Shown here: positions 11,320 through 22,021 of the stretch, in pieces | Numbering within the stretch: the stretch's first letter is position 1 | Layout: every line of letters starts with the position of its first letter | Assembly: GCA_030848705.1 (NCBI GenBank) | Contig: CM061243.1 | Coordinates: forward strand, 4,002,001 to 4,066,000 | DNA from: Heracleum sosnowskyi | Taxonomy: Eukaryota > Streptophyta > Magnoliopsida > Apiales > Apiaceae | Direction: 5' to 3' | Length of the DNA: 64,000 bases | Made by a program: the position numbers and the translations under genes | The notes under the pieces: model-generated | Seen by the model: the letters and a program-made list of their open reading frames with translations, nothing else | Database searches by the model: none | Told to the model about the DNA's origin: nothing

Positions 11320-11655
11320 TTATCTTGGAAGATTTGATCTTGATGATTCGCCTTGTTCTACATTATGGTGTTGTGAATGACTAGTTGATCCTTCATTTCC
11401 TCCCCCTGAGTTGTTGACAGATTGTCTTGGTGATTCTTCTCCAGTGTTAGTGGTATCTCCATTGTTACCAATGTTTCCACCACCATCACCATTGACATTG
11501 TTATTACCAACAACAAGCTGAGGTGGATTCTCATCATCTGAATCTGAATCTGACATGTCATCAAACTTCAATTTCTCAGATGGATTTTCTGTTTGGATAT
11601 TAGGGAGTTTGGTGTCACCAAATGTAACATTGATGTTCTTATTGACTGATAACAT
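11320..11655 (-). pseudogene. Element B pol linker between integrase and RT
   Basis: 111 codons of low-complexity acidic and Asn/Gly-rich sequence (SDSDSDDENPPQL, GDGGGNIGNNGD). It corresponds to the variable linker between integrase and RT in copia polyproteins; D and E have a similar Asn/Ser/Asp-rich stretch. The integrase core that should precede it is missing, so protease is joined almost directly to the linker. Confidence 0.75.
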
Positions 11656-11866
11656 TTCTTGATTTCAAATAGGCCATATCCTCAGTTATACCCTTGCTGT
11701 TATCTCCAAAGGTAAGCACTGGGCCAGCTTTTTCAACCAAATCTGATAGCAGGGCTCTATCTCCGGTCATATGCCTTGAACAGCCACTGTCAAGAACCCA
11801 TATAACACGGCTTACCTGTTTAACTCCCTGCAATACCAGATTGATTAGTCCTTCCTCGGAACCCAC
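11656..11866 (-). pseudogene. Element B protease fragment
   Basis: The aspartic-protease motif VLDSGCSRHMTG and the following KAGPVLTFGDNSKG are visible. This is the start of copia pol. The frame differs from that of the end of gag. Just upstream of the protease the minus strand has TATTGCAGGG, similar to GATGCAGGG at the same place in D and E. After about 60 residues the protease runs into unrelated frame and stops; the integrase is deleted. Confidence 0.85.
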
Positions 11867-13740
11867 ACTTGATTGGGTCCGGCATACTTAAAGAATTGGC
11901 CTTTGTCAGGCAAAACAACATTTTTAACTAAAACTACTTCAACCTCTTTCACATAAGAGCGTTTCCATTTATAGCCAGCCTTAACACATTTCTGAGTAGG
12001 CTTAGGGATAAATGAATCCACTCTAGTCTGAGGAGGACTAGTAGTCTTTGCTTTAACATGCTTCTTATTATTAACATGTTGACGTGGAGCAGTCTTATCA
12101 CTAGATACATGCTTTTTATTAAAGAAAGCATACATAACATTAAAAGCACAAGACATGCAATTACTCACACCACATGCTTTATGAGAAGAATTAACAGCAG
12201 GCATGTTAGTTCTACAGTTGTTTTGATCCAACTTATGGATATCTGATTTAGTCTTTTTAGTTGTAGCAACTTTGACTGGAATATCAGATATACACTTTTT
12301 GGACTGTTCAGCTTCCAAAGCAATATCTTCTTCATGAATCTCCTCAGCAATAATGATAGAGTATTCATTCATAGGCTCTGCCTCAGACTCCCTACAGAAG
12401 GGTGTTTCAATACCCTTAAGTATATATGGAACAACCTTTCCTTCAGATTTGTATCTACAAGGGGAATTAATTCCAAGCAGTCCAATAGCCTCATTATAAT
12501 CATACCCTATACTGACATGATTACCAACAGCTTGCTTATTGAGAATTTCTTTAGCAGTCTTACAAGAACTGAAATAAGCATTAGCTTTGGTCTTAAGCTC
12601 ACTAATCTGATCTTTGAGAATGGTTTCCAGTTGAATATAACATTTAACCCTATTCTCAAGAAAAGCTACCTTATTAGTAAGTTCATCTTGATTGATATGC
12701 ACTAGTTTTAAATCTTTTATTTCCTTTTCAAGATTTGTGTTTAAAAGATTTATTCTATCATTTTCAGTGCGTGCACAACTTATGGTGCCACCAAGATGAT
12801 AAATCATTTCAGCGTCAGTAAGTTTTACCTTAGACATGTTGGGTGGAGATAACATGGACGCAAAGAGTTTGTCTCCTATTGCCATGAGTGCAAGATTCCC
12901 AACTTCTTCATCTTCACTGTCTGTATCATCCCAGCTCTTTTCTTTAGACTTGTTCTTCTCAACCATCCCTGTTTTATAGCCACCCCTTGTGCTATTTGAG
13001 GATGAAGAACCACCTGTCTGGTATTCGTCAGCATATGTCTTGAACTTGAACCTAGGATTTCTCCTGAACCTGAAGTTTCCAAACTTCTTCACTACCCAGG
13101 CCATAGACTCATCTTCCAACTGTTCAAGCTCCTCCATAGAATAAAAATCACCACCAGATTGACTTGTAGATGTAACACCATATTTAGCTACAATTACATC
13201 CTTGTTAGGACTGGAAGGTAGAACAACCTTCGCTTCCTGTTTCTGTGGGACTCCAGCTACCAGTGAAGTAGACATACTAACCACTCTTCCTTCCCTTGGA
13301 TTTGATCTGAAGTGCTCATATGAAGAGGTGAGAATTTCCATCTTATTCTCTCTGACTTCCTCTGTCCCTTCATTGATTATTTCAATCGTATCCCAAATGT
13401 GTTTGGCAGAGACACATTTTAAAATATGATTATGCATGATTGGATCAAGACAATCAATCAGTATCAACTATAGACAGGCATCCAAGGAAACATCTTCTTT
13501 TTCTTCAGGAGTGTAGTCCTTAGGATCCTTAGGGTATATCCTAGCAGCCCTAGTAACAACATCATTCTCTATTAGCTCTTTCTCAACAAACATAGGAATT
13601 CTTGGTCCATTCTTCAGCACATCAAGATATTCAACATTAACCACTTGAAGAGACAGGAGCATCTTCTTCTTCCACATAGGATAGTGCTCCTTGCTGAACA
13701 TTGGGATTTTTACTGTACTCACTTTCTGTGTAGTAGACAT
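11845..13740 (-). pseudogene. Element B gag
   Basis: Starts with ATG at 13740 (MSTTQKVSTVKIPMF). This is the same kind of start as D and E (MSTTKYESMKIPIL), so gag of a related SIRE-type family. One in-frame TAG (13468-13470) follows DACL; then 540 codons continue to the stop near 11845, ending VWVPRKD. Copia gag features are seen (HIWDTIEIINEG; a coiled-coil-like central part). The CCHC zinc knuckle expected after the basic region is missing, and the middle is short against D/E, so the gene is internally deleted as well as stopped. Confidence 0.88.
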
Positions 13741-13828
13741 CTTTTGAGATTTTTAGGAATAATAAAAAATTCAGAGTTTAAGAAAAATCTCAAAACAATT
13801 GGATCTTTGATTTGTATATCAATCAAAA

Positions 13829-13841
13829 GGCTCTGATGCCA
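13829..13841 (-). other. Element B primer-binding site
   Basis: The minus strand reads TGGCATCAGAGCC two bases after the 5' LTR. It differs by one base from the TGGTATCAGAGC complement of the 3' end of initiator tRNA-Met, the usual copia primer. Confidence 0.88.
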
Positions 13842-13843
13842 AT

Positions 13844-15294
13844 TGTTAGGTCCTGATAAGTTTGTAGAAGGGGGGTTGAATACAAACGATACCTTTTAAT
13901 CGAATTTGTCCTTTTTAAGATTTAACAAATTTAGAACAAATTATTGCGGAATAAAACTGAAACAATATTCAAGTTAAATAAAACTCTATTAAACTTGAAG
14001 GGTGTTACAATTTTGATCACTGATTACAAAGAACTTGATAAAACAAATCTAGAATAAATTCGACATGAATTTATCTATTTTTGTAATAAAAAGGATCGAA
14101 TACTAAAAAGTAGTTCGATATAAAATCTAGGGATTATGATCCGCTAGAAAGACAAAGCAGTACAAGAGATACAATTCTTATGGATTAAATGTTAAGAATC
14201 AATACAAGAATTAAATCTCTGGCCGGAAATGATTTGCTTTGCAGTTTGAAGAAATAAAGACAGAAGAATGTAATGTTGAGTTCTGTGTCTTTTTGCTTCT
14301 GTATTGAATGATGATAATTGTAAAAGTCTCCTGCCATGTATTAATACCACTTGCATTTCTTTTAAATCCTTCACGTGCAATCCACATTCAACAGAAGTGA
14401 ATTAAGCCTTGGACGACTTACAGAAAAACAATCCAATTTGCCTTGGAAGACTTTCGGGAAGACAATCTTTGCAAAGGGAAGACAACCGGGAAGACAGTGG
14501 TTTGGCCTAGGAAGACTTTCGGGAAGACTCTTCCTAGTTCATTTTTCTAAGTCTTCCTAGTTCAAACCTAAGTCTTCCTAGTTCATTTTTATTCTAATTT
14601 AAATAATTAACTAAATAAATTATGTATTAAATTAATTCTTTACAGAATTAATTTAATAAATAATATACTTGATAGTATTAATTATTTATAAGAGAATAAA
14701 ATAGAATTAGTTGACTTCTCAATTAATTTCTTTTTATTCTAATTTAAATAATTAACTAAATAAATTATGTATTAAATTAATTCTTTACAGAATTAATTTA
14801 ATAAATAATTTACTCAAAAGTATTAATTATTTATAAGAGAATAAATAGAATTAATTGACTTCTCAATTAATTCCAGAATCACTTAAAACTTAGATAAATA
14901 ACAAACACAATAGTACGTTGACACTCGATGCACTGTCTGGTTCATGAGTGACTAACGACAATGTTTGTTCTTTATCTATTTGACTTTAAGTAGTGATTCA
15001 CTTCCTTCTCATTCAAGAACTCCGTAATCAGTATCTTTTTCTGTCACCACTTGAAATCTCCGTCACTTTAATAAATCCACTGAGCTTGAATACTTCACTG
15101 AGGCTTGATCAATAAATTGAGCTTCTTTCAATGTAGAATCACTTCAAGTCTGTAGATGACTTTAATCTTCATTCTTTGACATATATAATCTTCTGAGATT
15201 CCTGTGACATCTGAACTAATATTTACTTATTACATTCTTGTTTAAGTTGAGTAGAATCCTCGAATTACAAATAGGCTATAGCATATGCCTTTCA
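13844..15294 (-). repeat. Element B 5' LTR
   Basis: 1451 bp, same length as 7123-8573 with about two substitutions. Followed at 15295-15299 by the TSD AGACG, which is also part of the interrupted gag frame of A. Confidence 0.95.
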
Positions 15295-16092
15295 AGACGT
15301 TTTCATGATGTCTTGAGTAATCGGTGGTGTAGGATCATCAGGATCTCCTAGGGGCAACAGAATACTTGGATCACCCCTTGTGGCTTCGGCCCTCTTGGTT
15401 CTTCTTGCCGGTGGATCCAAGTTGATTATCGGGATACCTTTAGTCGTTCGGCCTTGAGATTGAGCGGCCTCCTCCTCAGCAAGGAGTTTCTTGAGTCTTG
15501 CAGTCTCTGTCTCATGGGCTGCAATTTTCTCCTTAGTAGTTTGGGGTTGATCCCGATTTGTCTGGGAAGAACGTCTCCTTCTTGGGGCGACATCCTCCCC
15601 AGTTGTATAACCCTCATCCTCGGTGTATGGGCCCGAGTAATCTTGAACAAAAGGGGTCTGGCGAGTTTGTTGATTTTGGGGTCCCAGACCTTGAATATAA
15701 GGGGGCACATATGCCTCATGGTAGATTGGATTAGTTCCACTACCGCCCGCCATGGGTCGAGGGGGCATGCCATAGCTCGGCATCCCCAAAGTCTGATTCG
15801 CGTATTGAGGGAGATCAGTAGTATGGAGTTGAAGGCTTCTCGGTGCATTCATGATGAGTGGAGAAGTCGAGATTGGTTGCTGGTGAACGGTCTCTTGTGG
15901 ATTAGATCCATGAATGACCATCTGCAGGGGATTCGTCCCTTCAACCGAAATTGGGATTTCCGGTCCTTGAGTGTTGGTGGGGATGTTCGCCCCTTGAGTG
16001 CCCGTAGTCGGCGGTGGTTGATCAGCCTCAGAGGTGATAGGACGATCCTCAGGAGTTTGAGTATCCCGAGCTGTTCTTCGTGTGTTTGCCAT
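15295..16092 (-). pseudogene. Element A gag N-terminal part
   Basis: About 266 codons from ATG 16092 (context CAACCATGGC, good for plants), 33 bp after the LTR. The product is Pro/Gln/Thr-rich (DRPITSEADQPPPTTG) and then contains a charged helix-like stretch (KEKIAAHETETARLKKLLAEE). The reading frame is cut at 15295 by element B, whose LTR supplies a TGA; after removal of B it continues in frame into 7117. This is the leader part of Tat gag before the capsid-like domain. Confidence 0.9.
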
Positions 16093-16107
16093 GGTTGATG
16101 TTGTTGT

Positions 16108-16123
16108 CCCACAGACGGCGCCA
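16108..16123 (-). other. Element A primer-binding site
   Basis: The minus strand reads TGGCGCCGTCTGTGGG two bases after the 5' LTR. It starts with TGGCGCCG like the complement of plant tRNA-Asp, but I cannot confirm the tRNA without a tRNA set. Confidence 0.75.
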
Positions 16124-16125
16124 AA

Positions 16126-16797
16126 TGTTGTGGAATAAAAACTGAGCTTACGAATTTAATGCGAGGGTTTAATGAGCTTCGAGCTTTAATGGTTGCACTT
16201 GTATTTCGAGACTAAATCGGTCCTCACAAGATGCCTACGTATCTCAATTCGTTATTGAGAATCAAGCCAAAGACGTAGTTCTTGGTGTTGCCCTCGGGGC
16301 TATGGCGGCAGGGGCACACCAAGGATGTAGTGACTTGTATGTCATTATTCGAGGATGAAGTCTAAAACGTAGTTCTAGGGGTGCCTTTGTGGCTTGTTGC
16401 GCCTTCGAGGCGTTGTGACGTATGGAGCTGTGCCCAAAACGTAGTTCTGATTGTAGGATCAGGGTCCTTATATAGGCGTCTAGAGCCTAGTATTTATGGT
16501 ATGTTTAGGAGTCTTAGCGAATAAGTCTCCTTATTGATAATGGATAAACATTGTATTTCTTGCAGGATAAGTCTTTTCCTTGTTGATAAAGGTTATGACT
16601 CATTAATTGCCTTTAATTGGGATTCCGGATCCTTCTTTGATGAATTTACCATATTTTGGACTCTTTTTATGAGCTGTATATTTTCCCTATTTATTAATTA
16701 CGAAATTAATAAATAATCTGGGTTTTGGGCCTTAAATACTTGGCCTTTCCAAAGAATCAACAATTATATTTCTATAATTACTTTTCTATCCATATCA
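16126..16797 (-). repeat. Element A 5' LTR
   Basis: 672 bp; drives transcription of A on the minus strand. TATA box TATATAAG (minus strand) at 16467-16474. It ends at 16797, followed by the TSD ATATT at 16798-16802. Confidence 0.95.
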
Positions 16798-17336
16798 ATA
16801 TTTATTGTCTTTCTGAAAAAATTAGTGTAAATTAGGAATGTTTTTCCTAAAAGTTCGAATGTAAATAAGAAAATTTAGTTTTATTGAATTAAATTTGAGT
16901 AGCTCTAGAAAAAAAAAGATAAATATTTTTTATACGATTTGAAAGCTCATACCTTATAAAAAACAATAAAGAACACTATCATAAACACTTTATTTTTCAT
17001 AAAAATTGATTTTTTAAAATTAGAATCATAAAATTGAACAACAACTAAGCCTAACATTTCGAATTTAACGTAGAATCTCATCTAAATTTAAAAATTAAAC
17101 ATTACATATAGTCCAGTACAAAATCTTATATATATATTTATCACAATGAAATTATATGTAATCATGTTTTATTTGATTTTAATTTTTTGTTAGATTCTAT
17201 TTTTATTCGTAATAAACATTTTTTGGTGAGAAAATTAGAATCAACATGCAATTAATGTAAGATTCTATGGTGTTCTTTATTGTTCTTTAGTGTTTTTCAT
17301 CGAGCAATGACCTATATATATATATATATATATATA
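16798..17336. repeat. Segmental duplication copy 1, continued
   Basis: AT-rich DNA continuing 1-107 and matching 48249-48779 with few differences (for example an extra AAAAACAATA near 16960). Ends in a long (TA)n run (about 17311-17360). No gene visible. Confidence 0.85.
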
Positions 17337-18297
17337 TCTATATATATATATATATATACTATTATATTAAAGACGAAACATTAAAAATTTTTGTAGTCGG
17401 TTTGTAGTCTGGTCCTCCATAGTTTGGTCATCCAATCTCTAACCGTTAGATCTTTTAAATTAAATTAATGAGAGCCATTGGATATAATACTAAATATTTT
17501 TTGGTATGTTGTGATTTTAATTAATTGCTGTTACTTAATTGTAGTTCGTGTTTTTACTTAATTACCCTTACTTATTTATAAAAAATATTATTAAATTATA
17601 ATATTACCTATTTATAACCAATTACCTTTTACACCTAAAATATATTAATTTTTTTATTTTTTCTGAAATATTCCCTTACTTTTTCAAAAATATCACGGGC
17701 AATTACCCTTTTTAACTAAAACATATAAGTTTTTTTATTTTTGCTTACTAAAACATCTCCTTTTCCAAAAATGTCACAGACAGTTTTATTTATTAAAATA
17801 AAATAATAAAATAATAATTGTTAATAACTAACCAATTACCTATTTTAGCCAAAGTGTATATTCTTTTTTATATTTTCTAACTAAAATTTTTACTTTTCTA
17901 TTTTTTCTAACTAAAACCTCTCATTTTCCAAAAATATCACGGGCTGTTCTTTTTAATGAAATAAAATAATAATATTTATAATTACTAATAACTAACCGAT
18001 TAGCTTTTTTTACCAAAGAGTATATTCTTTTTTATATTTTCTAACTAAAATTTTTCCTAAGTAAAATCTCAAATTTTTCAAAAATATCACATGCAATTTC
18101 TTTTGGAAATATAAAATAGTAATATTATAAATACTAATATATTCTTTGTTAGCCAAAACGTATATTCTTTTTTATATTTTTTAACTAAAAGTTCTCCTTT
18201 TCTAAAATTATCGTAGACGATATCTATCTATACTATTATATAATAGCCGATACATTGAAAGTTTTGATTTTCAATTTTCGGTAATTTATTCTATTTT

Positions 18298-18478
18298 GAC
18301 TTAATTGCAGGAAGATGGCCTGAGTTATAATTTTTTTGCACGAAAATGGCCGACCTATAATAATAGGCACCCGCATGGCTCAAGTTTAATTTTTTTAACA
18401 CCCGATTGCATTCCGTTAGTTCTCTCTAACGGACGTTAATATTTCAGGGGTATTTTTGGAAAACAGTGTTATATTATC
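18298..18478 (+). repeat. Pack-MULE left TIR
   Basis: Starts GACTTAATTGCAGGAAGATG and ends near GTTATATTATC. It is the inverse of 19724-19904. Confidence 0.9.
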
Positions 18479-18569
18479 CGTAAGTCCAATATTGAATGCT
18501 TCTTTTGTTTTTCACTGTTCTTTTGATAAAGTCTTGTTGTAAGTGTAGTAGCTGCGGTGGCAAAGTCTT

Positions 18570-18809
18570 GTTGTAAGTGTAGTAGCTGCGGTGGCAGCAC
18601 TGGCAGCAATAGTTGGAGCTTTTGTCATCCTTCGTCAACGCAGACTGTCCACCCAACTCGAAAATGCTACAAACACAGTGGGACCAACATCCTCGAGTAT
18701 GAATGAAGCAAACAAAAATTCAATGGCCTCCACTGCTGTCACTGATTTGGACAATATGGAGCAAGGCAGATCACTTGTTACTTCTGGATCTGCAACCTAC
18801 AAACGGTAG
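18570..18809 (+). pseudogene. Captured fragment: pollen-receptor-like kinase transmembrane region
   Basis: The plus-strand frame reads AALAAIVGAFVILRQRRLST, a hydrophobic segment followed by Arg residues, then a Ser/Asn-rich juxtamembrane part ending GSATYKR and TAG at 18807-18809. The pattern matches the transmembrane and juxtamembrane region of LRR pollen receptor kinases (PRK type). Just upstream, the words TAGTAGCTGCGGTGGCA and GTCTTGTTGTAAGTG occur twice in tandem (18533-18600). Read with the kinase piece at 19446-19704, both come from the same gene type with the middle replaced. Confidence 0.65.
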
Positions 18810-18853
18810 CAACTCATTTGGTAGGGAGACAACTTCAATTGCATTAACAAAAC

Positions 18854-19284
18854 CTATTGAATTGCATTATAGTCCTTAAAACTAAAATTATTCAAAAGCA
18901 CAAAATCTTCGGTTACAACAGTGACAGAGGCAGATTTCAGGTCATGACCCGTATTTGAAAGAGGGTATAAATAGAGCCGAACCCAATGCCGACCCTCTTC
19001 CTTAATCTGAAATTTGTAATACGTAGTGTTTGTGAAAATTCGAGCAGATTGTAAAACTGGCAACGGAACACTGGAATTGGAGGAAGCAAGAAAAGAATTC
19101 CCCTGAGTTTTTAGTGTAACGGAAGATTCCCCCGAATCGGAAACATAGGTTTGACCAGAAAATGTACATTTTTAGAAGATCCACAGGCAACAAGGTAGTT
19201 ATCTACAGGAGTAAAAGCTGCAAATGATACCCCCACACAACCTAAAACCATAAAAACCCACTTGAACACTAAAAGCGTATCCAT
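18854..19284 (-). pseudogene. Captured fragment: CrRLK1L-type malectin receptor kinase, signal peptide and start of malectin domain
   Basis: Minus strand from ATG 19284. A signal-peptide-like start (MDTLLVFKWVFMVLGCVG, then FAAFTPVDNYLVACGS) is followed, after a one-base frameshift at about 19168, by PVLQSARIFTNTTYYKF, EEGRHWVRLYLYPL and NNFSFKDYNA, ending in TAG at 18854-18856. NYLxxCGS near the N-terminus and GRHWVRLYxYP are hallmarks of the malectin-like ectodomain of the FERONIA/THESEUS (CrRLK1L) family. It lies in opposite orientation to the PRK pieces, between them. The frameshift and stop make it non-coding today. Confidence 0.75.
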
Positions 19285-19445
19285 AAAAACCCAGCAAATA
19301 TATGATTTTTATGTACAACTGAAAAGCTGAATAAAAATTGCACTGCCAAAGATTTGACCCAAGGGATATGTATAAAATTGGACCCACAAAACAACTGGGA
19401 GACCAAAATCAAACACCGATATTGTGAGTTGATTTGATCTACTTA

Positions 19446-19704
19446 TAAGGCAGATCTGGGCGACGGCAGCAGCCGTGGTGGTAAATCGCCATACTCAGCG
19501 GTAGTTGTGAAGAGATATAGAAAAATGAATAATGTGGGAAGAGAAGACTTTCAAGAGCATATGAGAAGGTTAGGAAAGTTTAGACATCCCAATTTGCTTC
19601 CGCTTGTGGCTTATTATTACAGGAAAGAAGAGAAGCTCATGGTTTCTGATTATGTTGCCAATGGCAGCTTGGCGTTTCATCCTAAAACTAACAAATCAAA
19701 CTAG
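19446..19704 (+). pseudogene. Captured fragment: pollen-receptor-like kinase, N-lobe of kinase domain
   Basis: The plus-strand frame has VVVKRYRKMNNVGREDFQEH, then MRRLGKFRHPNLLPLVAYYY, RKEEKLMVSDYV and NGSLAFH, ending in TAG near 19704. This is the N-lobe of a receptor kinase: the VVKR lysine position, helix C and the hinge. The wording matches PRK-type pollen receptor kinases. The glycine-rich loop is altered (DLGDGSSRGGKSPYS), and the catalytic loop and everything after are absent. Confidence 0.78.
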
Positions 19705-19723
19705 CAAGAACTGGGAATCTACA

Positions 19724-19904
19724 GATAATATAACACTGTTTTCCAAAAATACCCCTGAAATATTAACGTCCGTTAGAGAGAACTAACGGAATGCAATCGG
19801 GTGTTAAAAAAATTAAACTTGAGCCATGCGGGTGTCTATTATTATAGGTCGGCCATTTTCGTGCAAAAAAATTATAACTCAGGCCATCTTCCTGCAATTA
19901 AGTC
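19724..19904 (-). repeat. Pack-MULE right TIR
   Basis: Inverse of 18298-18478; ends CAGGAAGATGGCC... read on the minus strand. Followed by the 9-bp TSD copy TTCTATTTA. Confidence 0.9.
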
Positions 19905-20069
19905 TTCTATTTAATCTATCTATCTGTACTATTATATAATAGCTGTACTTTTATATAATAGCCGAAATATTGAAAGTTTTGATTTTCGATTTTCTCACAT
20001 ATATAACATAACTACAAACTCTTTTAATTATACTTTACTTAGAATTCAAAAACACGACCTTTTTTAGAA

Positions 20070-20092
20070 AATATTTATATATATATTTATAT

Positions 20093-20136
<44 letters not shown>
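20070..20136. repeat. (TA)n simple repeat
   Basis: TATATATA runs interrupted by single A/T changes. Similar runs lie at 17311-17360, 21000-21015, 21977-22020 and 25067-25107. Confidence 0.9.
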
Positions 20137-20138
<2 letters not shown>

Positions 20139-20293
20139 CAACAAACTATATTGATAATTTTGACGATTATCTTTACTTACATGCTTACTAAGCTAATAAA
20201 CTATTATAAAATCTATAAAAAATTTTAGATTTAAAGTATTAAAGTAGTACTTTTAATATTAAAAGTAAATTTCAAAATTAATATTAAAGTTGT

Positions 20294-20358
20294 CCGTGTG
20301 TTGCACGGGTTATAGCCTTGTATATATATATACTAGTTTAAAACACGTGCGATGCACG
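20294..20358. other. Two facing Helitron-like 3' ends
   Basis: Plus strand: hairpin CCGTG-TGTTG-CACGG at 20294-20308, then a short AT tail to CTAG at 20333-20336. Minus strand: the same CTAG preceded by the hairpin CGTGC-ATC-GCACG (20346-20358). A hairpin 10-12 bp before CTRR is the 3'-end signature of Helitrons. The two ends abut tail to tail. Confidence 0.55.
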
Positions 20359-21275
20359 GTTGAAATTTAAATTAATTATCTTTTTTATAGTTTAATATTT
20401 TTTTTATTTATATTTACTTTTCATCAATATGATTTTTAAATTTGAATAGTATTACTCATATGGTTGTTGAATTCGAGGTTGAATTGACGTAGGTGTTTGT
20501 GTTTCTTCGCGATTAATTTGTATTTTAAGAGTTTTGTGTATAATAATATAATAGAGATGTGCTTAATAGTTTAGGTAGTTATTAATAATTATAATATTAA
20601 GTTTATTTTTTATTAATTATTTTATATGAATTGAAAGTTCTAGAAAATATTATAACAAAACATAAAATTTATAAGTTTAATGTAATAATATTACCGTTTT
20701 ATATTGAAGTTACCCATATTATTTTAAAAAAGGAGTTGTTTTCGTGCCGAGTTTTTTTTAACATATGTTATTACTTTATTTTTTATTAATTAACTTATTT
20801 AAATTGAATATTATAAAAAATTATATTAAACATGGATTTTTTAAGTTTAATATAATAATATTGTCATTATTTCTATATTTTGCCCGTATTATTTTTAATT
20901 CGAATATGAGTTTTTCAATTAAAAAATATAAAACAGACAATGTCTTTAAAAAGACAGTTAGTTACTTATTAATAATTATATAAAATTATATTACCTTTAT
21001 ATATATATATATATAATTATATATAATTTGTATTACCTTTCTATGTATATTTTGTTCGTGTTACTTTTAGAAAAATTAGTTGTTTTAGTTAGAAAAAATA
21101 AAAAAGATTACGTGTTTAGCTGGAAAGGGTAAGTGGTTATTTATTAATAATTATATATAACAAAATTACCATTACATATTTATTTTGCATGTGTTATGTT
21201 TAGAACATGAGTTATTTTAGTTAGAAAATGTAAAACAGATAATGTCTTTTAGTTGAAAAAGGTAATCAGTTATAA
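20359..21275 (-). repeat. AT-rich Helitron-like arm
   Basis: No gene. Contains recurrent words such as AATAATATTACCATTATAT, TTTTAGTTAGAAAATATAAAACA and TAACACGGGCAA (both orientations). 20816-21015 is similar, in inverse orientation, to about 49370-49600. 21017-21275 matches 50515-50767 directly. The 72-codon ORF at 20765-20983 is Leu/Ile/Phe-rich and not convincing. Confidence 0.55.
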
Positions 21276-21952
21276 GACCATCTCCATCCAACCAAGGACA
21301 CCAAAATAGTGTCACTGTAACACTATTTTGGTGTCAAAAAGACACCATCCATAAAATGAACTCCAACCAAGGAACACTATAATTGTCACTAAAATGAATC
21401 TTTCACCTATAAAATAGAATATTCTAAAGAATCTTTCACCTATAAAATAGAATTTTCTAACTTTGTTCATTTTATATATTATAAATAACTTCTTATTTAT
21501 CATTATGAATTTATGATTTTATTTTTATAATTAAATCTAGTGTGTTGCTTATAATTCATGATTTTAAAAAAAAATTGTGAAAGTTTAAAGTAAAAAAAAT
21601 TTAAAAAATTAGAATAAAAAGATACAAAAAAATATTTTAGAATTAATATGAGTTAAGAAGAAAAGAAGTTTCAATTGATAAAATCTTAAGTTAAAATTTA
21701 TAAAAACAATTAACTTTAGTAGGACATAGATGGAAGAAATTTGTTTTGTTAACAAACATAGGGGTATTGTTGGAATTTTGAAAGTCACCAAATTTGGTGT
21801 CCAAGGATCACCAAATGTACTTTTGTCACCAAATTTGGTGACCCAAAACTCATTTGGTGACCTTGGGTCACTATTTTAGTGTCCCATTGGAGTTGCTTTG
21901 ACACTATACCTATCACTATTATAGTGATTTAGTGTCCCATTGGAGTTGCTCT
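21276..21952. mobile_element. Tourist-like MITE (PIF/Harbinger type)
   Basis: 677 bp flanked by TAA (21273-21275 and 21953-21955). Ends: GACCATCTCCATCCAACCA on the left, and GAGCAACTCCAATGGGACAC as the inverse of the right end; these are imperfect inverted repeats. The interior repeats words such as AGTGTCCCATTGGAGTTGCT and CACCAAATTTGGTGAC. The duplication copy 2 has GTTATAAATATG with one TAA at 50765-50767, the unoccupied site, which fixes both ends. The 3-bp TAA TSD fits PIF/Harbinger. No transposase. Confidence 0.8.
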
Positions 21953-21955
21953 AAA

Positions 21956-21972
21956 TATGTAATAATATTACC

Positions 21973-22021
<49 letters not shown>

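Larger units (their letters stand above)
7123..15294 (-). mobile_element. Element B: deleted SIRE-type Ty1/copia LTR retrotransposon nested in A
   Basis: 8172 bp with 1451-bp LTRs, TG...CA termini and the 5-bp TSD AGACG (7118-7122 and 15295-15299). On the minus strand: 5' LTR, initiator-tRNA-Met-type primer site, gag, protease piece, a short pol remainder, a decayed third ORF, polypurine tract, 3' LTR. Integrase, most of RT and most of RNase H are gone. The two LTRs appear to differ at only two positions (A/C near 7694 versus 14415; T/A near 8097 versus 14818), so B inserted recently despite having no working pol. That implies mobilisation by proteins supplied from another copy (inference). 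Confidence 0.95.
108..16797 (-). mobile_element. Element A: Tat-lineage Ty3/gypsy LTR retrotransposon
   Basis: Complete LTR element read on the minus strand, with 672-bp LTRs at both ends, 5'-TG...CA-3' termini and a 5-bp TSD ATATT (103-107 and 16798-16802). Order on the minus strand: 5' LTR, primer site, gag, protease, RT, RNase H, a second (archaeal-type) RNase H, integrase, long 3' UTR, polypurine tract, 3' LTR. The second RNase H and the lack of a chromodomain place it in the Tat lineage (family knowledge). Without the nested element B it would be about 8.5 kb. I see two differences between the LTRs (C/T near base 574 and A/G near base 591 of the left LTR), so the insertion is young. pol carries two in-frame stops and gag is split by B, so this copy cannot encode its own proteins. 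The empty site survives in duplication copy 2 near 48243. Confidence 0.95.
18298..19904. mobile_element. Pack-MULE carrying two receptor-kinase gene fragments
   Basis: 1607 bp with 181-bp terminal inverted repeats that look almost identical (one G/A difference seen). The 9-bp flanks are TTCTATTTT (18289-18297) and TTCTATTTA (19905-19913), a target-site duplication with one mismatch. Long TIRs and a 9-bp TSD are typical of Mutator-like elements. No transposase is present. Inside are a plus-strand pollen-receptor-kinase transmembrane piece, a minus-strand malectin-receptor-kinase first-exon piece and a plus-strand kinase-domain piece. Confidence 0.88.
17337..20320 (+). mobile_element. Helitron-like AT-rich composite
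   Basis: Begins near TCTATATA...TACTATTATATTAAAGACGAAACATT, like the 5' ends of plant Helitrons (TC start after A). It closes near 20294-20308 with a CCGTG-TGTTG-CACGG hairpin of the Helitron 3'-end type. A second start-like sequence TCTATACTATTATATAATAGCCG lies at about 18228-18250 and is repeated at 19919-19975, so more than one copy is nested. No Rep/helicase gene is seen; any such element would be non-autonomous. Interrupted by the Pack-MULE at 18298-19904. Confidence 0.5.

Noticed and set aside
20765..20983. 72-codon ORF
   Set aside because: Low-complexity Leu/Ile/Phe/Asn product of AT-rich repeat; the same repeat elsewhere is not open.
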